From Desulfopila sp. IMCC35006 (GTDB taxonomy: Bacteria > Desulfobacterota > Desulfobulbia > Desulfobulbales > Desulfocapsaceae), in NCBI RefSeq assembly GCF_005116645.1, contig NZ_SWCM01000012.1:62001-126000 (forward strand): DNA of 64,000 nucleotides, in the 5' to 3' direction. The first letter of the stretch is position 1. Each line of letters begins with the position of its first letter. Of this stretch, positions 1 through 9,071 are shown piece after piece. The translations under genes were made by a program, and so were the position numbers. Under the pieces are notes generated by a model. It saw nothing but the letters and a program-made list of their open reading frames with translations, ran no database searches and had not been told where the DNA came from.

Positions 1-122
1 AGGTCATCACCGCCAAGGCTCTGGATCTGGGCTATATCGCCAAAGGCTACTGTAACGAAAGAGATCTGGCGGGAATGGATGCGCTTTGTCCTTCGCCTCT
101 GCCACTCTTTAAGGTGTTTTAA
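1..122 (+). CDS. C-terminal end of an unidentified protein (partial)
   Basis: An open frame enters from the left edge and ends with TAA at 120-122, giving about 39 residues that finish in PLPLFKVF. I do not recognise the family from this tail. It converges with nifV: the two stop codons overlap by about 4 bp. The tight convergent packing and the absence of any other gene on this stretch make it plausible as a real gene end, but it is short enough to be chance. Confidence 0.4.
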   Translation, partial: VITAKALDLGYIAKGYCNERDLAGMDALCPSPLPLFKVF

Positions 123-1234
123 GCCGATAAAAGTCGGATAAGTTCTGTGTCGTTCAGCGGTCGCTTAAGCCTCGTCGCCGTGTCGCGGATGGACTGAATT
201 ATCCCGTCGTTGAGTTGGCCTGAAAAGGTGGTATCCAGCTGAGTCATGCGCTGGAGAATTGCCTGGCGGCCACTTTTGGCGCCAAAAAGAAGTTTACGTT
301 CGGCCTGGACGTTTTCCGGGTTAAACGGCTCATAAGTCTCCGGTTTATTTTGCAACCCCTGCAGATGGAGCCCGGTTTCACAGGTAAAGATATCCTCCCC
401 GATAACCGGGCGGTTGCCCGCGATAGTCCTGCCGGTGATCTGGGCCACATAGCGGGCCAGCGGCTTGAGAAACTCGGCCCTTAAATTCTGTACGCCTCGG
501 GCCAGACTCAGGTAGCCGACAATCTCCTCGAGCCGGGCGCAGCCGGTTCGTTCGCCCAAACCCAGGACGACGGCGTCAACCGATGAGGCGCCGGCTTCAA
601 GAGCCGCGATGGCATTAGCCGTGGCCATGCCGAAATCGTTATGGGTATGCACGGCCAGCTGGCAGTCGATGTGCGCCTTTTTCAAAGTGTCGATAAGGGT
701 TGTGAACTGCGTGGGGGAGGCTATGCCCACGGTGTCAGCGAGTCGGATGCGTACTGCGCCATGGTGCTGTGCCGCTTCGGCCATTTGCACTAAAAAATTG
801 GGGTCGCTTCTGGTTGCGTCTTCAAAGCCAACAGACACCGCCATGCCCATCTGCCTGGCCAGGTCAATGCTCGCCGCCATGGTGTGCAGAGCCCAGAGGC
901 GGTTTTTGTGCAGTCGGTCCTGCAGGTGCAGATCGGATACCGGGATGGAGAGTGACAGGATGTCGGGGGCGAGACCCGAGGCGTGAATAATGTCTTCTTT
1001 TCTGCATCGGCTCCACAGCGACAGGGTGAGATGCGGATGGGTGGTGCGGCAATAGTCGATGAGTGATTCAGGGCAGGGGTGAAATTTTGAGGAAACCCCA
1101 AGTTCTGCCTCGGTTACGCCGATCTTGACCAGGCCGTCGAGAATCCGCTTTTTTTCGGCCAGAGAAAAGAGCAGGCCGGGGGTCTGTTCGCCTTCACGCA
1201 GGGTCGTATCTATTATATGGTGTTTTTCGGTCAT
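119..1234 (-). CDS. nifV: Homocitrate synthase (NifV type)
   Basis: A 371-residue enzyme of the DRE-TIM (LeuA/NifV) family, which condenses acetyl-CoA with 2-oxoglutarate; in diazotrophs the homocitrate becomes part of the nitrogenase FeMo cofactor. The N-terminus carries the family signature DTTLREGEQTPG (residues 9-20). A metal-binding HTHNDFGMA motif lies near residue 197, and GLGERTGCARLEEI follows near residue 225. The length fits NifV and is shorter than LeuA, and no C-terminal LeuA regulatory domain is seen. The ATG at 1234 starts directly before the conserved barrel strand. No other nif gene is in the window. A citramalate- or isopropylmalate-synthase-like activity is the main alternative. 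Confidence 0.8.
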   Translation of the reverse strand: MTEKHHIIDTTLREGEQTPGLLFSLAEKKRILDGLVKIGVTEAELGVSSKFHPCPESLIDYCRTTHPHLTLSLWSRCRKEDIIHASGLAPDILSLSIPVSDLHLQDRLHKNRLWALHTMAASIDLARQMGMAVSVGFEDATRSDPNFLVQMAEAAQHHGAVRIRLADTVGIASPTQFTTLIDTLKKAHIDCQLAVHTHNDFGMATANAIAALEAGASSVDAVVLGLGERTGCARLEEIVGYLSLARGVQNLRAEFLKPLARYVAQITGRTIAGNRPVIGEDIFTCETGLHLQGLQNKPETYEPFNPENVQAERKLLFGAKSGRQAILQRMTQLDTTFSGQLNDGIIQSIRDTATRLKRPLNDTELIRLLSA

Positions 1235-1439
1235 GTGTTTTCCTCACTGGTGTAATGAGGAATGCAAAAACAGGACCATGAAGAGAGAAGAGGCTGGAAC
1301 GGAGGCCGTTATGGCGATTGGCCGGGCAGCAATCGACGAAGAGATCGACAAAATGGATACAGTGTCCGACATAAATGTAGCTTTCAGACAATCAGGTAGG
1401 AGTGTACCGTTGCTGGCAGCAGGTTGTTTGGGATTGTTC

Positions 1440-2291
1440 CTAGTAGCTGATCAGTTTCGGCTCCTTCCAGTTGGTGTCAAAGCCCTGTTCTGCAAGAAAT
1501 GTCACCCATTTTTCCATATTCGCCCCAACGGAACTGAGACCGTGCGAGTCGTCCCCCGGTACCACCGCGATGTTCATCTGGCGAGCCATGTCCAGGATCA
1601 CCCTGGAGATATAGGGTTCATCGGCATCTTTTAAGAGCGATCGAAGGTTGAAATCCATGATGAGATCGAGTTCGGCGATAAGCTGCAGATTTCTTTCGAT
1701 CCTCTCCATTATCTCAGGCTGCAGCAATCGCTTTTTATAGCCTGAATCAAAAAGACGAATAAGATCGAAATGGCCAACCACCGAGGGGGTAAGCAATTTA
1801 ATCATGGCATACTGCTGGTCGAAATACTGGCAGTACAACGGCACGATACCGCCTGCGGCGGCAACGGTTTTATCATATTGTTCCTGTGAATAGTCAAAAC
1901 CCATATCACCCACGAAATGGACCGAGCCGACGATGTAATCCGGCTGGAACGTTTTCAGTAGAAAGGGAACAAACCGTTCGTAACCGCTATAGGTTTCTAT
2001 CTCCATCGCCGCGAAAATCCTGATGTCAGCGCTGTATTTCTGCTGCAGTCGTCGACATTCCTTCATATAGTTGGCAAAACGATTGAACAGAAACTCAGGT
2101 GTCAGGCCGGCCGCCTTTTGATCCGGATAGAGCAGCTCTTCACTGATCGCGGGCGCGTGTTCTGTTATGCCCACCCAGGGAAACTTTTTCGCGATGTATA
2201 ATTGGATAATCTCTTCCAGGGTATCGGTGGCATGATGGCAAAACTGACCGCTATGACCGCCATGAACAGAGACAAATGATGGTGTTTTCAT
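1440..2291 (-). CDS. PHP-family histidinol-phosphatase
   Basis: A 283-residue protein of the PHP metallophosphoesterase superfamily, closest in style to the HisJ/HisK histidinol-phosphate phosphatases of the penultimate step of histidine synthesis. Metal-binding motifs are spread as in the family: VHGGHSGQFCHHA near residue 9, GITEHAP near residue 41, GSVHFVGD in the middle and PGDDSHGLSSVG near the C-terminus. The first motif reads HGGH rather than the common HxH form. It lies 44 bp downstream of nikR on the same strand, so the two may be co-transcribed. No other his gene is present, so a different phosphoester substrate is possible. Confidence 0.7.
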   Translation of the reverse strand: MKTPSFVSVHGGHSGQFCHHATDTLEEIIQLYIAKKFPWVGITEHAPAISEELLYPDQKAAGLTPEFLFNRFANYMKECRRLQQKYSADIRIFAAMEIETYSGYERFVPFLLKTFQPDYIVGSVHFVGDMGFDYSQEQYDKTVAAAGGIVPLYCQYFDQQYAMIKLLTPSVVGHFDLIRLFDSGYKKRLLQPEIMERIERNLQLIAELDLIMDFNLRSLLKDADEPYISRVILDMARQMNIAVVPGDDSHGLSSVGANMEKWVTFLAEQGFDTNWKEPKLISY

Positions 2292-2335
2292 TGGGGATGC
2301 ATACCTTTGGGGTTGGAATGGCTGGCTTGCAGGTG

Positions 2336-2746
2336 TTAATGCAGCGATTTTCCGGTGCTGGACATGGCCAGGTTGCCGTCACGAACGCCTCGCAGAGCTA
2401 TGAGTTGGTCGGCCAGTTCCTGGACTTCCTTCGCTTTTCCGCGTACGACGATCACCTCGAGGCAATTGTCGTGGTCCATATGGACATGGGTCGTGGAGAC
2501 GATATGGTGATGGTAATCGTGCTGCACCAGAGTGACTTTCTCCTGCAGTTTATGCTGGTGATGGTCGTAGACCAGGCTGATGACACCCATGACCTGTTTA
2601 TCCGACTGCCATTCTTCTTTAATGAAGGTTTTGCGGATTAAATCCCTTATTGCCTCCGAACGGTTGCTGTAGCTACGGGCTTTTATATGCTCGTCGAAAA
2701 TATCCAGCAGTTTTTCCTCAAGTGATATTGAAAATCTTTTCAGCAT
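2336..2746 (-). CDS. nikR: Nickel-responsive regulator NikR
   Basis: A ribbon-helix-helix repressor with a C-terminal ACT-like nickel-sensing domain. The N-terminus (MLKRFSISLEEKLLDIFDEH) is the RHH DNA-binding arm. The C-terminal half has the expected His/Cys nickel ligands: a histidine cluster after QHDY, then THVHMDHDNC, followed by LEVIVVRG. The start was set at the ATG at 2746 rather than an in-frame start nine codons upstream, because a GGGAG/TAAGG ribosome site precedes it and the length (136 residues) matches known NikR. It normally represses nickel uptake genes. None are adjacent, and I found no clear GTATGA-type operator here. Confidence 0.88.
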   Translation of the reverse strand: MLKRFSISLEEKLLDIFDEHIKARSYSNRSEAIRDLIRKTFIKEEWQSDKQVMGVISLVYDHHQHKLQEKVTLVQHDYHHHIVSTTHVHMDHDNCLEVIVVRGKAKEVQELADQLIALRGVRDGNLAMSSTGKSLH

Positions 2747-2836
2747 TCGTGCCTTACTCCCTGAAAGTTGCAATAAAAAACAAGAAATCCTGAGATGAAT
2801 TGGAAATCAGGAGCCTGGCCTCACCTCCAAAGCACT

Positions 2837-2922
2837 GATACCCGACAGGCGAGTACTGAAAAGGGCACCCGACAAGCGAGTATTCAAAAGAATCCCGGCT
2901 TCATTCCCCCGTTTACCGGGGG
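2837..2922. repeat. Degenerate copy of the modular palindromic repeat plus GC hairpin
   Basis: The gap between the MFS gene and nikR (2747-3054) contains two diverged copies of the module ACCCGWCAAGCGAGTA (2839-2857 and 2868-2884). The same module occurs in the well-preserved repeats at 8.8, 11.4 and 43.0 kb. It is followed by a CCCCCG/CGGGGG hairpin (2906-2922). The variable hairpin and head of the full element are absent, so this looks like a decayed remnant. Another stem, GCGGTC/GACCGC, lies near 3000-3025. Confidence 0.6.
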
Positions 2923-3054
2923 TAGAAATCACCTCCCTGGGATTACATTTTTCTCTGCACCACTATATAGGCTGGTTGTAATCTGCGCAAGTAGTCGTTG
3001 CGGTCGAAGTCCGGGCAGACCGCAGCCGGGAGTCTTTTTGCGAATATTTTTCGT

Positions 3055-4398
3055 TTATGACGCACCGCTCTCCCGCAGTCGGAATTTGCAGTAAATAAGC
3101 GTCAGGCCAAGGCAGCCGAGGGTGTACCAGGGGAACCAGCCGATGGCATTCTGAAAGGCGAGGTCTTCGACCATCGCCTGCGGCCAGTGGGGATGACCGG
3201 CGGCCTCTGCAGTGCGCTGATACGTCATCAGCGTGGCGAAGAAAAAACCAATCAGGCCATAGGCAAGATTAAAAGCCATCCCTTTAAAGCTCAACACCGT
3301 TGCCCGCTGGTGTGACGCGGTTATGCGATTCAGATAATGACTGGTAAAAAAGGACACAAACATCATGGCGACAAAAATGAGGGTCATGGGCAGTATCCCC
3401 CAATAGGGGTAAAATCCCGTAAGGCCGAACAGTCCGGCGAGGCTGATCCCGGAAACCCACAACATATTGATGGCTGGGGAATTTTTTTCAACCATATATT
3501 CGGCGATTTTCGGTGTTATCAGGCCGAGAAGTGCGATAGCTGATCCGATAATTCCAAAACTGGCTTCCGGGAGATGGATCAGTCGATAATACTGGCTGTT
3601 CATGGTAACGATCATGCGCAGGATATGGTCGTAGCACATGCCGAAAAGGATAACCGTCAGGGCAAATGGAGTCCGGGCAATCCAGATTCCTGCATTCCAG
3701 GTTATCTTCAAGGCGGCAATGGTCTCGAAGGAACCATCATCGCCATTCTTTCTTTTTTCCGTCATTCGCAATGCCGTTATTGTGGCCAGAAGAGCAAGCA
3801 GCAGAGTCAGATAGATGGGAAACCGCATGGTGATCTGCTGTGTGACCGTCAGAGAGGTGCCGAACCAGGCAAGCAGGTGATTTACCGCATTCGGATCGTA
3901 GATAAAGGCGCCGACAGTCATGGTGACGATTGTTCCGATGGAACGCAGCCGCATCTGCAGGCTGAGTACTTTCGGCCAATCGTCGGGGTTGCCTTCGGTG
4001 ACCAGGGCGTCGTAGGCAATGGCCTCATCGGCCCCGCTGGCCATTGCTTCGGCCAAACCGCTGAGGATCCGGTTGGCGAGAAAGGCCCAGAAAATAAGAC
4101 GACTGTTGCCCAGGGGCACAAAGGCCAGCAGGCACATCTCTGCGGTCATCAGCAGCGCGGTGGCGACAAGCAGGTATTTTCGCCCTAAAATATCGGCCAG
4201 CGCCCCGGAAGGTACTTCGGCGCAGAAAATAGTGATTGCCCAGACCGTGTTCAAAAGAGCAAATTGCTCGATAGTCAGGCCGAAATCGAGAAAGAGAATG
4301 GTGAAGACGGGGTAATAAAACCTGGCATTGAAGAAAACACGGAAGGCGACAAAGAGCCGAACGTTGGCAATGGAAAAAGGCGATGGTACAGCGTGCAT
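3055..4398 (-). CDS. Major facilitator superfamily transporter
   Basis: A 447-residue polytopic membrane protein with about 12 hydrophobic segments. The motif after the second segment (AEVPSGALADILGRKYLL, about residues 60-77) matches the MFS loop 2-3 signature GxLaDrxGrk. A charged central loop (TEKRKNGDDGSFE) separates two six-helix halves. The substrate cannot be read from the sequence. It follows the amino-acid ABC permease by 38 bp on the same strand and may be the last gene of that transcription unit. Confidence 0.75.
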   Translation of the reverse strand: MHAVPSPFSIANVRLFVAFRVFFNARFYYPVFTILFLDFGLTIEQFALLNTVWAITIFCAEVPSGALADILGRKYLLVATALLMTAEMCLLAFVPLGNSRLIFWAFLANRILSGLAEAMASGADEAIAYDALVTEGNPDDWPKVLSLQMRLRSIGTIVTMTVGAFIYDPNAVNHLLAWFGTSLTVTQQITMRFPIYLTLLLALLATITALRMTEKRKNGDDGSFETIAALKITWNAGIWIARTPFALTVILFGMCYDHILRMIVTMNSQYYRLIHLPEASFGIIGSAIALLGLITPKIAEYMVEKNSPAINMLWVSGISLAGLFGLTGFYPYWGILPMTLIFVAMMFVSFFTSHYLNRITASHQRATVLSFKGMAFNLAYGLIGFFFATLMTYQRTAEAAGHPHWPQAMVEDLAFQNAIGWFPWYTLGCLGLTLIYCKFRLRESGAS

Positions 4399-4436
4399 GC
4401 GGTTTCCTTCAGATGATTATCAAGATTGCCGGTTCT

Positions 4437-5351
4437 TTAGGGTGCATAGCGACGGGCAGGCAGTATAGCCTGATCGGTGCGCGACAGGTGCATCTCTATT
4501 CTTCTGACCAGTATAGAAAGGAGCAGGCAGAGGACCAGATACATAAGTGATATGGTCAGCCATACCTCAATCGTCGCCTGGGTCGAGGCCATAACCTGCA
4601 GCCCCTGAAACGTCAGTTCCTGGATGGAGATTATCGAGACTATGGAGGACCACTTGATGGTATTGATAAACTCATTGGCCAGCGGCGGCAGCATGATGCG
4701 CACCGCCTGGGGCAGAACGATCAGGCGCATTATTTTCCATCTGGTCAAGCCGAGAGTTTTTCCGGCCTCCCACTGTCCGGTATCGACGGCCTGGATACCC
4801 GCCCGGACTATTTCAGCGATATATGCTCCCTGGAAAAGGGCCAGCGTCAGCACACCTGAGAGAAACGGCGTGATCAGACCGGGTGAGGCAAAGAACCAGG
4901 TCAAAGTTTGCTGCAGCTGATCGGATCGGGCGCGGAAAAAATCCTCAACCGCCAGAAAAGTGAGCAGCTGATCGCTGACAAAATAGTAAAATATAAAAAC
5001 CAGCACCAGTGGCGGGGTGTTGCGAATCGATTCAATATATGTCCGGCCGATCAACCGGAAAAACAGTCGGGGAGAAACCCGCATCAAACCAATGGTAAAA
5101 CCGAGCAGTACGGCAAACAGTGTTGCCCATACACTGATTTTAATAGTGGTGAAAAATCCTTCGAGCAGGATATTGGCGGTCCAGCGCTGCTCAACGGGGT
5201 CAAAGCGAAACAGATAGGTGGGGATGACCCCCCAGTTCCATTTGTAGTTGAGGGAGAAAAAGAGGCGATACCATACATAGGCAAAAAAGCCGATAATGAT
5301 CGCGAGAATAATCCCGTCGAGCATGGTTACCGCTGGTTTCTTCGTCTGCAT
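4437..5351 (-). CDS. Polar amino-acid ABC transporter permease (second copy)
   Basis: A 304-residue inner-membrane permease of the HisM/GlnP family. It has an N-terminal membrane anchor, a periplasmic stretch, then the transport core beginning TIKISVWATLFAVLLGF. The EAA loop that contacts the ATPase is clear: EIVRAGIQAVDTGQWEAGKTLGL. The IESIRNTPPLVLVFIFYY segment is typical of the family. It is related to the permease at 6371-7201, and the two probably form a heterodimeric channel served by the binding protein between them. A terminator-like hairpin separates it from the binding-protein gene, so it is probably expressed at a lower level. Confidence 0.85.
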   Translation of the reverse strand: MQTKKPAVTMLDGIILAIIIGFFAYVWYRLFFSLNYKWNWGVIPTYLFRFDPVEQRWTANILLEGFFTTIKISVWATLFAVLLGFTIGLMRVSPRLFFRLIGRTYIESIRNTPPLVLVFIFYYFVSDQLLTFLAVEDFFRARSDQLQQTLTWFFASPGLITPFLSGVLTLALFQGAYIAEIVRAGIQAVDTGQWEAGKTLGLTRWKIMRLIVLPQAVRIMLPPLANEFINTIKWSSIVSIISIQELTFQGLQVMASTQATIEVWLTISLMYLVLCLLLSILVRRIEMHLSRTDQAILPARRYAP

Positions 5352-5385
5352 AGCGAGTCAGCTGCTCGAGAGTCGGTAAGGTACT

Positions 5386-5420
5386 AAAAAAAGCGGGGCA
5401 GCTGAAGGAGTCTACCCCGC
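5386..5420 (-). terminator. Intrinsic terminator/attenuator after the binding-protein gene
   Basis: Read on the minus strand, a GCGGGG stem (5420-5415) pairs with CCCCGC (5398-5393) and is followed by seven T residues (5392-5386). It sits 25 bp after the binding-protein stop and before the next permease. Partial read-through would give the usual excess of binding protein over permease. Confidence 0.8.
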
Positions 5421-5445
5421 CTGTGCACGGTATGTTGGTTCTTGT

Positions 5446-6279
5446 CTATTCGACCTGATTGCTCCAGTCCTTGGTGTCGAACCAGTAATGGTGACGTTCT
5501 TCCAGCCAGCCTTCGAGAGTGACAATGGTGATCCAGCTGTTGAAGAATGCCAGGGTGTCGGGATCGCCTTTTCGCATGGCAAATCCGATAGGTTCTTTGG
5601 TAAAGGTCCCCTGTACCGGCAGAAAGAGGGTGTCGCTGTAATCGACGGCCTCATAGGCCGGACGGGGGGCGTTGCCGATGACTGCATGGACATTGCCGTT
5701 GCGCAGTTCCTGATAGGCCTGAGGCTCGGTGTCGAACATTCTCAGTTTTGCCTTCGGCAGGAATTGTTTTGCCGCGGCGGCGGCAGTGGTGCCGAGTTTG
5801 ACGGCTATCTGCACCTCGGGTTTATTAAAGTCTGCAAGAGATGCAAAGCCTGCGGCCTTTTTCTTATGGGCGACGATGCTCATCCCGGAATACTCGTATG
5901 GCTGGGTAAAGTTGACCTGCAGGGCGCGTTGGGCGGTGATGCCCATGCCGCCGATAATGACATCAAATTTTCCGGTCAAAAGGGCCGGGATAATTCCGGA
6001 CCAGGCGGTGGGCATGAATTCAACCTTCACTCCCATATCTTCCGCCAGGCGGGTGGCGACGTCAATCTCAAAACCGATCAGCTTGCCGTTTTTATCCTTC
6101 ATCGCCCAGGGTTGAAAGATATCCATGCCGACTTTCAGCACCCCACGCTTTTTAATGGTTTCGATGGTGCTGGCCGCAGAAATTTCCTGTTGCATAGAGG
6201 CTGCGTAACTGAAGCTGCCGATACACGTCAGCAGGAGGGCGATTATGCTCAGGCGGACGAATAAACCATGTTTTTTCAT
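5446..6279 (-). CDS. Periplasmic amino-acid-binding protein (SBP family 3)
   Basis: A 277-residue secreted solute-binding protein. A Sec signal peptide with a hydrophobic core (LSIIALLLTCIG) and an Ala-rich cleavage region occupies residues 1-27. The mature part starts like family 3 proteins (IKKRGVLKVGMDIFQPWAM), followed by IGFEIDVATRLAEDMGVKVEF and FDVIIGGMGITAQRALQVNF, the ligand-contacting region of polar amino-acid receptors. The later GTTAAAAAKQFLP segment is the second-lobe binding loop. It lies between two permease genes on the same strand. The ligand (glutamate, glutamine, cystine or another) cannot be assigned. Confidence 0.88.
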   Translation of the reverse strand: MKKHGLFVRLSIIALLLTCIGSFSYAASMQQEISAASTIETIKKRGVLKVGMDIFQPWAMKDKNGKLIGFEIDVATRLAEDMGVKVEFMPTAWSGIIPALLTGKFDVIIGGMGITAQRALQVNFTQPYEYSGMSIVAHKKKAAGFASLADFNKPEVQIAVKLGTTAAAAAKQFLPKAKLRMFDTEPQAYQELRNGNVHAVIGNAPRPAYEAVDYSDTLFLPVQGTFTKEPIGFAMRKGDPDTLAFFNSWITIVTLEGWLEERHHYWFDTKDWSNQVE

Positions 6280-6370
6280 GCTGATCTCCTGGTAAAGGTT
6301 GGGATTGATAGGAAAGCATACACATTATCTTGGAATACTGCATATAAATTCATACGTTGCGTTGATACCA

Positions 6371-7201
6371 TCAGGGTAAGCTAAGACGTTTTTCGAGCAT
6401 GCCAACGACTACCGATAAAAATAATGTAATGGACAGATACATCGCCGCCACGGTAAACCAGATTTCAAAAGTCAGGTAGGATTCGGCGATGAGGGCTTGA
6501 CCCTGCATCGTCAGATCGTAAATAGCGATGGTGCTGACCAGCGCCGAGTCTTTTACCAGGGAGATGGCCTGGCTGGTGAGCGGGGGAAGCACGGTTCGTA
6601 TGGCTTGCGGGATGATGATATGGCGGTAGGTGGCGAACGTGGTGAGGCCGAGGCTGTGTGCTGCCTCAATCTGACCTTGGTCGACCGACTGGATCCCGGA
6701 ACGGAAAATTTCCGAGGCATAGGCCCCTTCAAATAAGCTGAGGGCGAGAATTGCGGCGACCATCCGTTCCAGCCCCAGCATCGGGCCGACAACAAAGTAG
6801 ATAAAAAATATCTGGATAAGCAGCGGGGTGTTCCTGCTGGTTTCCAGATAGATAATCGCCAGGCCCCGGGCAACAAAGGAGTTGGACAGACGGAAGATAG
6901 CGGTCAATAGGCCTACGGCCAGGGCAAAAAACAGACTGATCAGCGATATTTGTATGGTTATTAATAGACCTTCAACCAAGGGGCCTGCGACAATCCCCGA
7001 TTCGGTAACTGAAAAAAGGTACCGGGGAATTCGGTACCATTGCCAGTTGTAGCCGATATTGTCAGCACTACGCACCGCCAGCCATGCCAGGATGGCTATA
7101 AGCAGAGAGAATTGGCAGATATCGAAAAGCGGACTGCTGAAAAACGCCCGGATCTGCCGATTATTGCTTTCAATATTCTTATCGTGCGGGTTTTCTGGCA
7201 T
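6371..7201 (-). CDS. Polar amino-acid ABC transporter permease (first copy)
   Basis: A 276-residue permease of the HisM/GlnP family with an N-terminal anchor (LFDICQFSLLIAILAWLAV) and a transport core from about residue 80. The EAA motif is EIFRSGIQSVDQGQIEAAHSL, and LETSRNTPLLIQIFFIYF precedes it. It is first in the row permease-binding protein-permease and follows the ligase stop by 14 bp, so the ligase and transporter are probably co-transcribed. No ATPase gene of this transporter lies in the window; the complex must borrow one or have it encoded elsewhere. Confidence 0.85.
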   Translation of the reverse strand: MPENPHDKNIESNNRQIRAFFSSPLFDICQFSLLIAILAWLAVRSADNIGYNWQWYRIPRYLFSVTESGIVAGPLVEGLLITIQISLISLFFALAVGLLTAIFRLSNSFVARGLAIIYLETSRNTPLLIQIFFIYFVVGPMLGLERMVAAILALSLFEGAYASEIFRSGIQSVDQGQIEAAHSLGLTTFATYRHIIIPQAIRTVLPPLTSQAISLVKDSALVSTIAIYDLTMQGQALIAESYLTFEIWFTVAAMYLSITLFLSVVVGMLEKRLSLP

Positions 7202-7215
7202 GCTTCTTTTTTGAT

Positions 7216-8745
7216 TTATGAGATACTCTTACGGGTCAGTTGCTCCCTGGCCATCTCCGATATCGTTCTGAAATCAATTTTACCACTGCCCATTTTCGGC
7301 AGTGTTTCCCAGACAAGAAATATTTTCGGCAGGGCAATGGCGGGAAGGTAGCCGGACATCTCCTTGAGGACGGTTTTCTCGTCCAGCGGGGTGGTTACCA
7401 CCGCTACGATCCGGGCGCCTTTTATTGCATCGGGAATCTCTACGACGCAGCAATGGCTGTCCTCCGGGATGAATTTTTCCAGCACATCCTCGATCTTGAC
7501 CAGAGAAACCATTTCCCCGCCGATTTTGACGAAGCGCTTCAGGCGACCCACATGCCAGAGATAGCCGTCTTCGTCGAGGTTGCCCATATCCCCGGTATCG
7601 TACCAACCGCGACGGATATGCAGGGACGTCTGTTCAAAGTCATTGAAATATCCTTTCATGACACTGTCGCCCTTGACGAGGATACGACCATCCTCGCCGA
7701 GGGCACATTCTTCACCTGTTTCATAATTTTCTATGCGTACCTGAATCCCGGGGATCGGCTTGCCGACACTGCCGGGTCTGTTGGCGTGCATCGTGTTGGT
7801 GGAAATAACCGGGGAGCACTCGGTTGCTCCGTAGCCTTCGAGTACCGTAATATTGTGCTTGTTTTTGAAGCCTTCCCGCAAGGCTTCCGGGCATTTGTCG
7901 GCACCGGTCAGGGCTATGCGCAGCGTGTCGAAATCGCCTTTTTCCGACTTGCGCAGGTATCCCCAGAAAAAAGATGGTGTGCCGACCAGACAGGTCGCTT
8001 TGTGCTCTCTGGCGATGGTGCAGACTTTTTTGAAATCAAGCGGATTGGCGTAGGTAAGCATGGTCATGCCGGAATATATGGGCACCCAGAGGTCCACAGT
8101 CAGACCAAAGACGTGGAAAAAGGGCAGGGTGCACAGGAACACATCATCGCTGGTAAAATCGAAGATAGGGAATACCGATTTGACGTTGGCCAGAATGTTC
8201 TTGTGTGTTAACTGTACGGACTTGGGATCTTTTTCGCTGCCGCTCGTGAACAGGATAACCGCCGTGTCATCCTCATCGCCGCAGTGGACCAGCTTTTTGA
8301 TGAGTGACGCGGGAAGAGCGGCAGTAAGGGCGGCTCTGATTTTCTGGCGGGAAGTAATGGAGGCCATGATGTCTTCTATATAAATCATCCCCTCCACATG
8401 CGGACATTCAATTTTTTCCAGCAGTGCCCTGGAGGTGATGATCGTCTTGAAGTCACATTTATTCTGAGCGTATCTGGCGTTGTGCTCGGCGCCGGTCGAA
8501 TAATTGATCATAACCGGGACCCGGCCGCTCATGAGGATTGCGATTTTCGCAAGAATGCAGCCGGCCGACGTCGGCATCATCAGGCCGATAAAGCCCGGTT
8601 CGAGCCGACGGAAAAAACGGCAGAGAATCAGACTGGCAATAAGAGATTTGGAGTAGGTAAGTTCCCGGTTGGTAGTCAGGTCATTAATTGCCAGTTTATT
8701 CTTTTTTTGCTTGGCGATGTCGATAAATTGATGATGTAGCAGCAC
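7216..8745 (-). CDS. Acyl-ACP/acyl-CoA ligase (AMP-forming, Aas-like)
   Basis: A 509-residue member of the ANL adenylating family. It has the ATP-binding loop LFTSGSEKDPKSVQLTHKN (about residue 167), the GYGATECSPVIS motif, the YDTGDMG motif, the hinge GRLKRFVKIGGEMVSL and the catalytic lysine region PKMGSGKIDF near the end. The SGSE loop and the PLPFFHVFGL-like region resemble the ligase half of Aas, which activates fatty acids for phospholipid repair, more than amino-acid adenylating enzymes. Translation appears to begin at GTG 8745. Its Shine-Dalgarno AAGGAG is supplied by the conserved head of the adjacent repeat. It heads the row leading into the amino-acid transporter. Confidence 0.8.
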   Translation of the reverse strand: MLLHHQFIDIAKQKKNKLAINDLTTNRELTYSKSLIASLILCRFFRRLEPGFIGLMMPTSAGCILAKIAILMSGRVPVMINYSTGAEHNARYAQNKCDFKTIITSRALLEKIECPHVEGMIYIEDIMASITSRQKIRAALTAALPASLIKKLVHCGDEDDTAVILFTSGSEKDPKSVQLTHKNILANVKSVFPIFDFTSDDVFLCTLPFFHVFGLTVDLWVPIYSGMTMLTYANPLDFKKVCTIAREHKATCLVGTPSFFWGYLRKSEKGDFDTLRIALTGADKCPEALREGFKNKHNITVLEGYGATECSPVISTNTMHANRPGSVGKPIPGIQVRIENYETGEECALGEDGRILVKGDSVMKGYFNDFEQTSLHIRRGWYDTGDMGNLDEDGYLWHVGRLKRFVKIGGEMVSLVKIEDVLEKFIPEDSHCCVVEIPDAIKGARIVAVVTTPLDEKTVLKEMSGYLPAIALPKIFLVWETLPKMGSGKIDFRTISEMAREQLTRKSIS

Positions 8746-8751
8746 CAGCGT

Positions 8752-8967
8752 CTCCTTAGTGACTTAGAAATAATTTGCTTGTGCTTTTCAAGCAAATTAT
8801 TTCGTGAAGGAACTTATCCCGCAAATCTTTTGGGCGGGATTGCCCGTTCCATCAGCAGATTTAATTATTTCGTGACGTAACGTATACCCATCAAGCGAGT
8901 ACCGAACTGAGTACCCTCAAGGGGCATTGAAACTTATCCCGCAAATCTTTTGGGCGGGATTAGTGAA
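8752..8967 (+). repeat. Modular palindromic repeat, copy B
   Basis: This fills most of the gap between rmuC and the ligase gene. Reading plus strand: the head CTTAGTGACTTAG, a perfect 15-bp hairpin (8767-8781 with 8789-8803, loop TGCTTTT), the flank GTGAAGGAACTTAT, a GC palindrome ATCCCGC/GCGGGAT, a decayed second hairpin, the module ACCCATCAAGCGAGTA, GAGTACCCTCAAGGGGC and a second GC palindrome. The complement of the head gives AAGGAG, the ligase ribosome site. From 8968 to 9071 I see nothing further that I can interpret. Confidence 0.85.
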
Positions 8968-9071
8968 CTTACTCCTAACAAAGGGGCAATAAAAATAATC
9001 CCCCAAACCTGTCTGCCGGGAAGAAAACCTATAATTTTCATTAATTCCGGCTCCTTGCCCCCGTTGCCGGG

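Noticed and set aside
1194-1391. Short minus-strand frame between nifV and the PHP phosphatase
   Set aside because: It overlaps the nifV start, has no good ribosome site and resembles no family; the gap of about 205 bp is probably regulatory.
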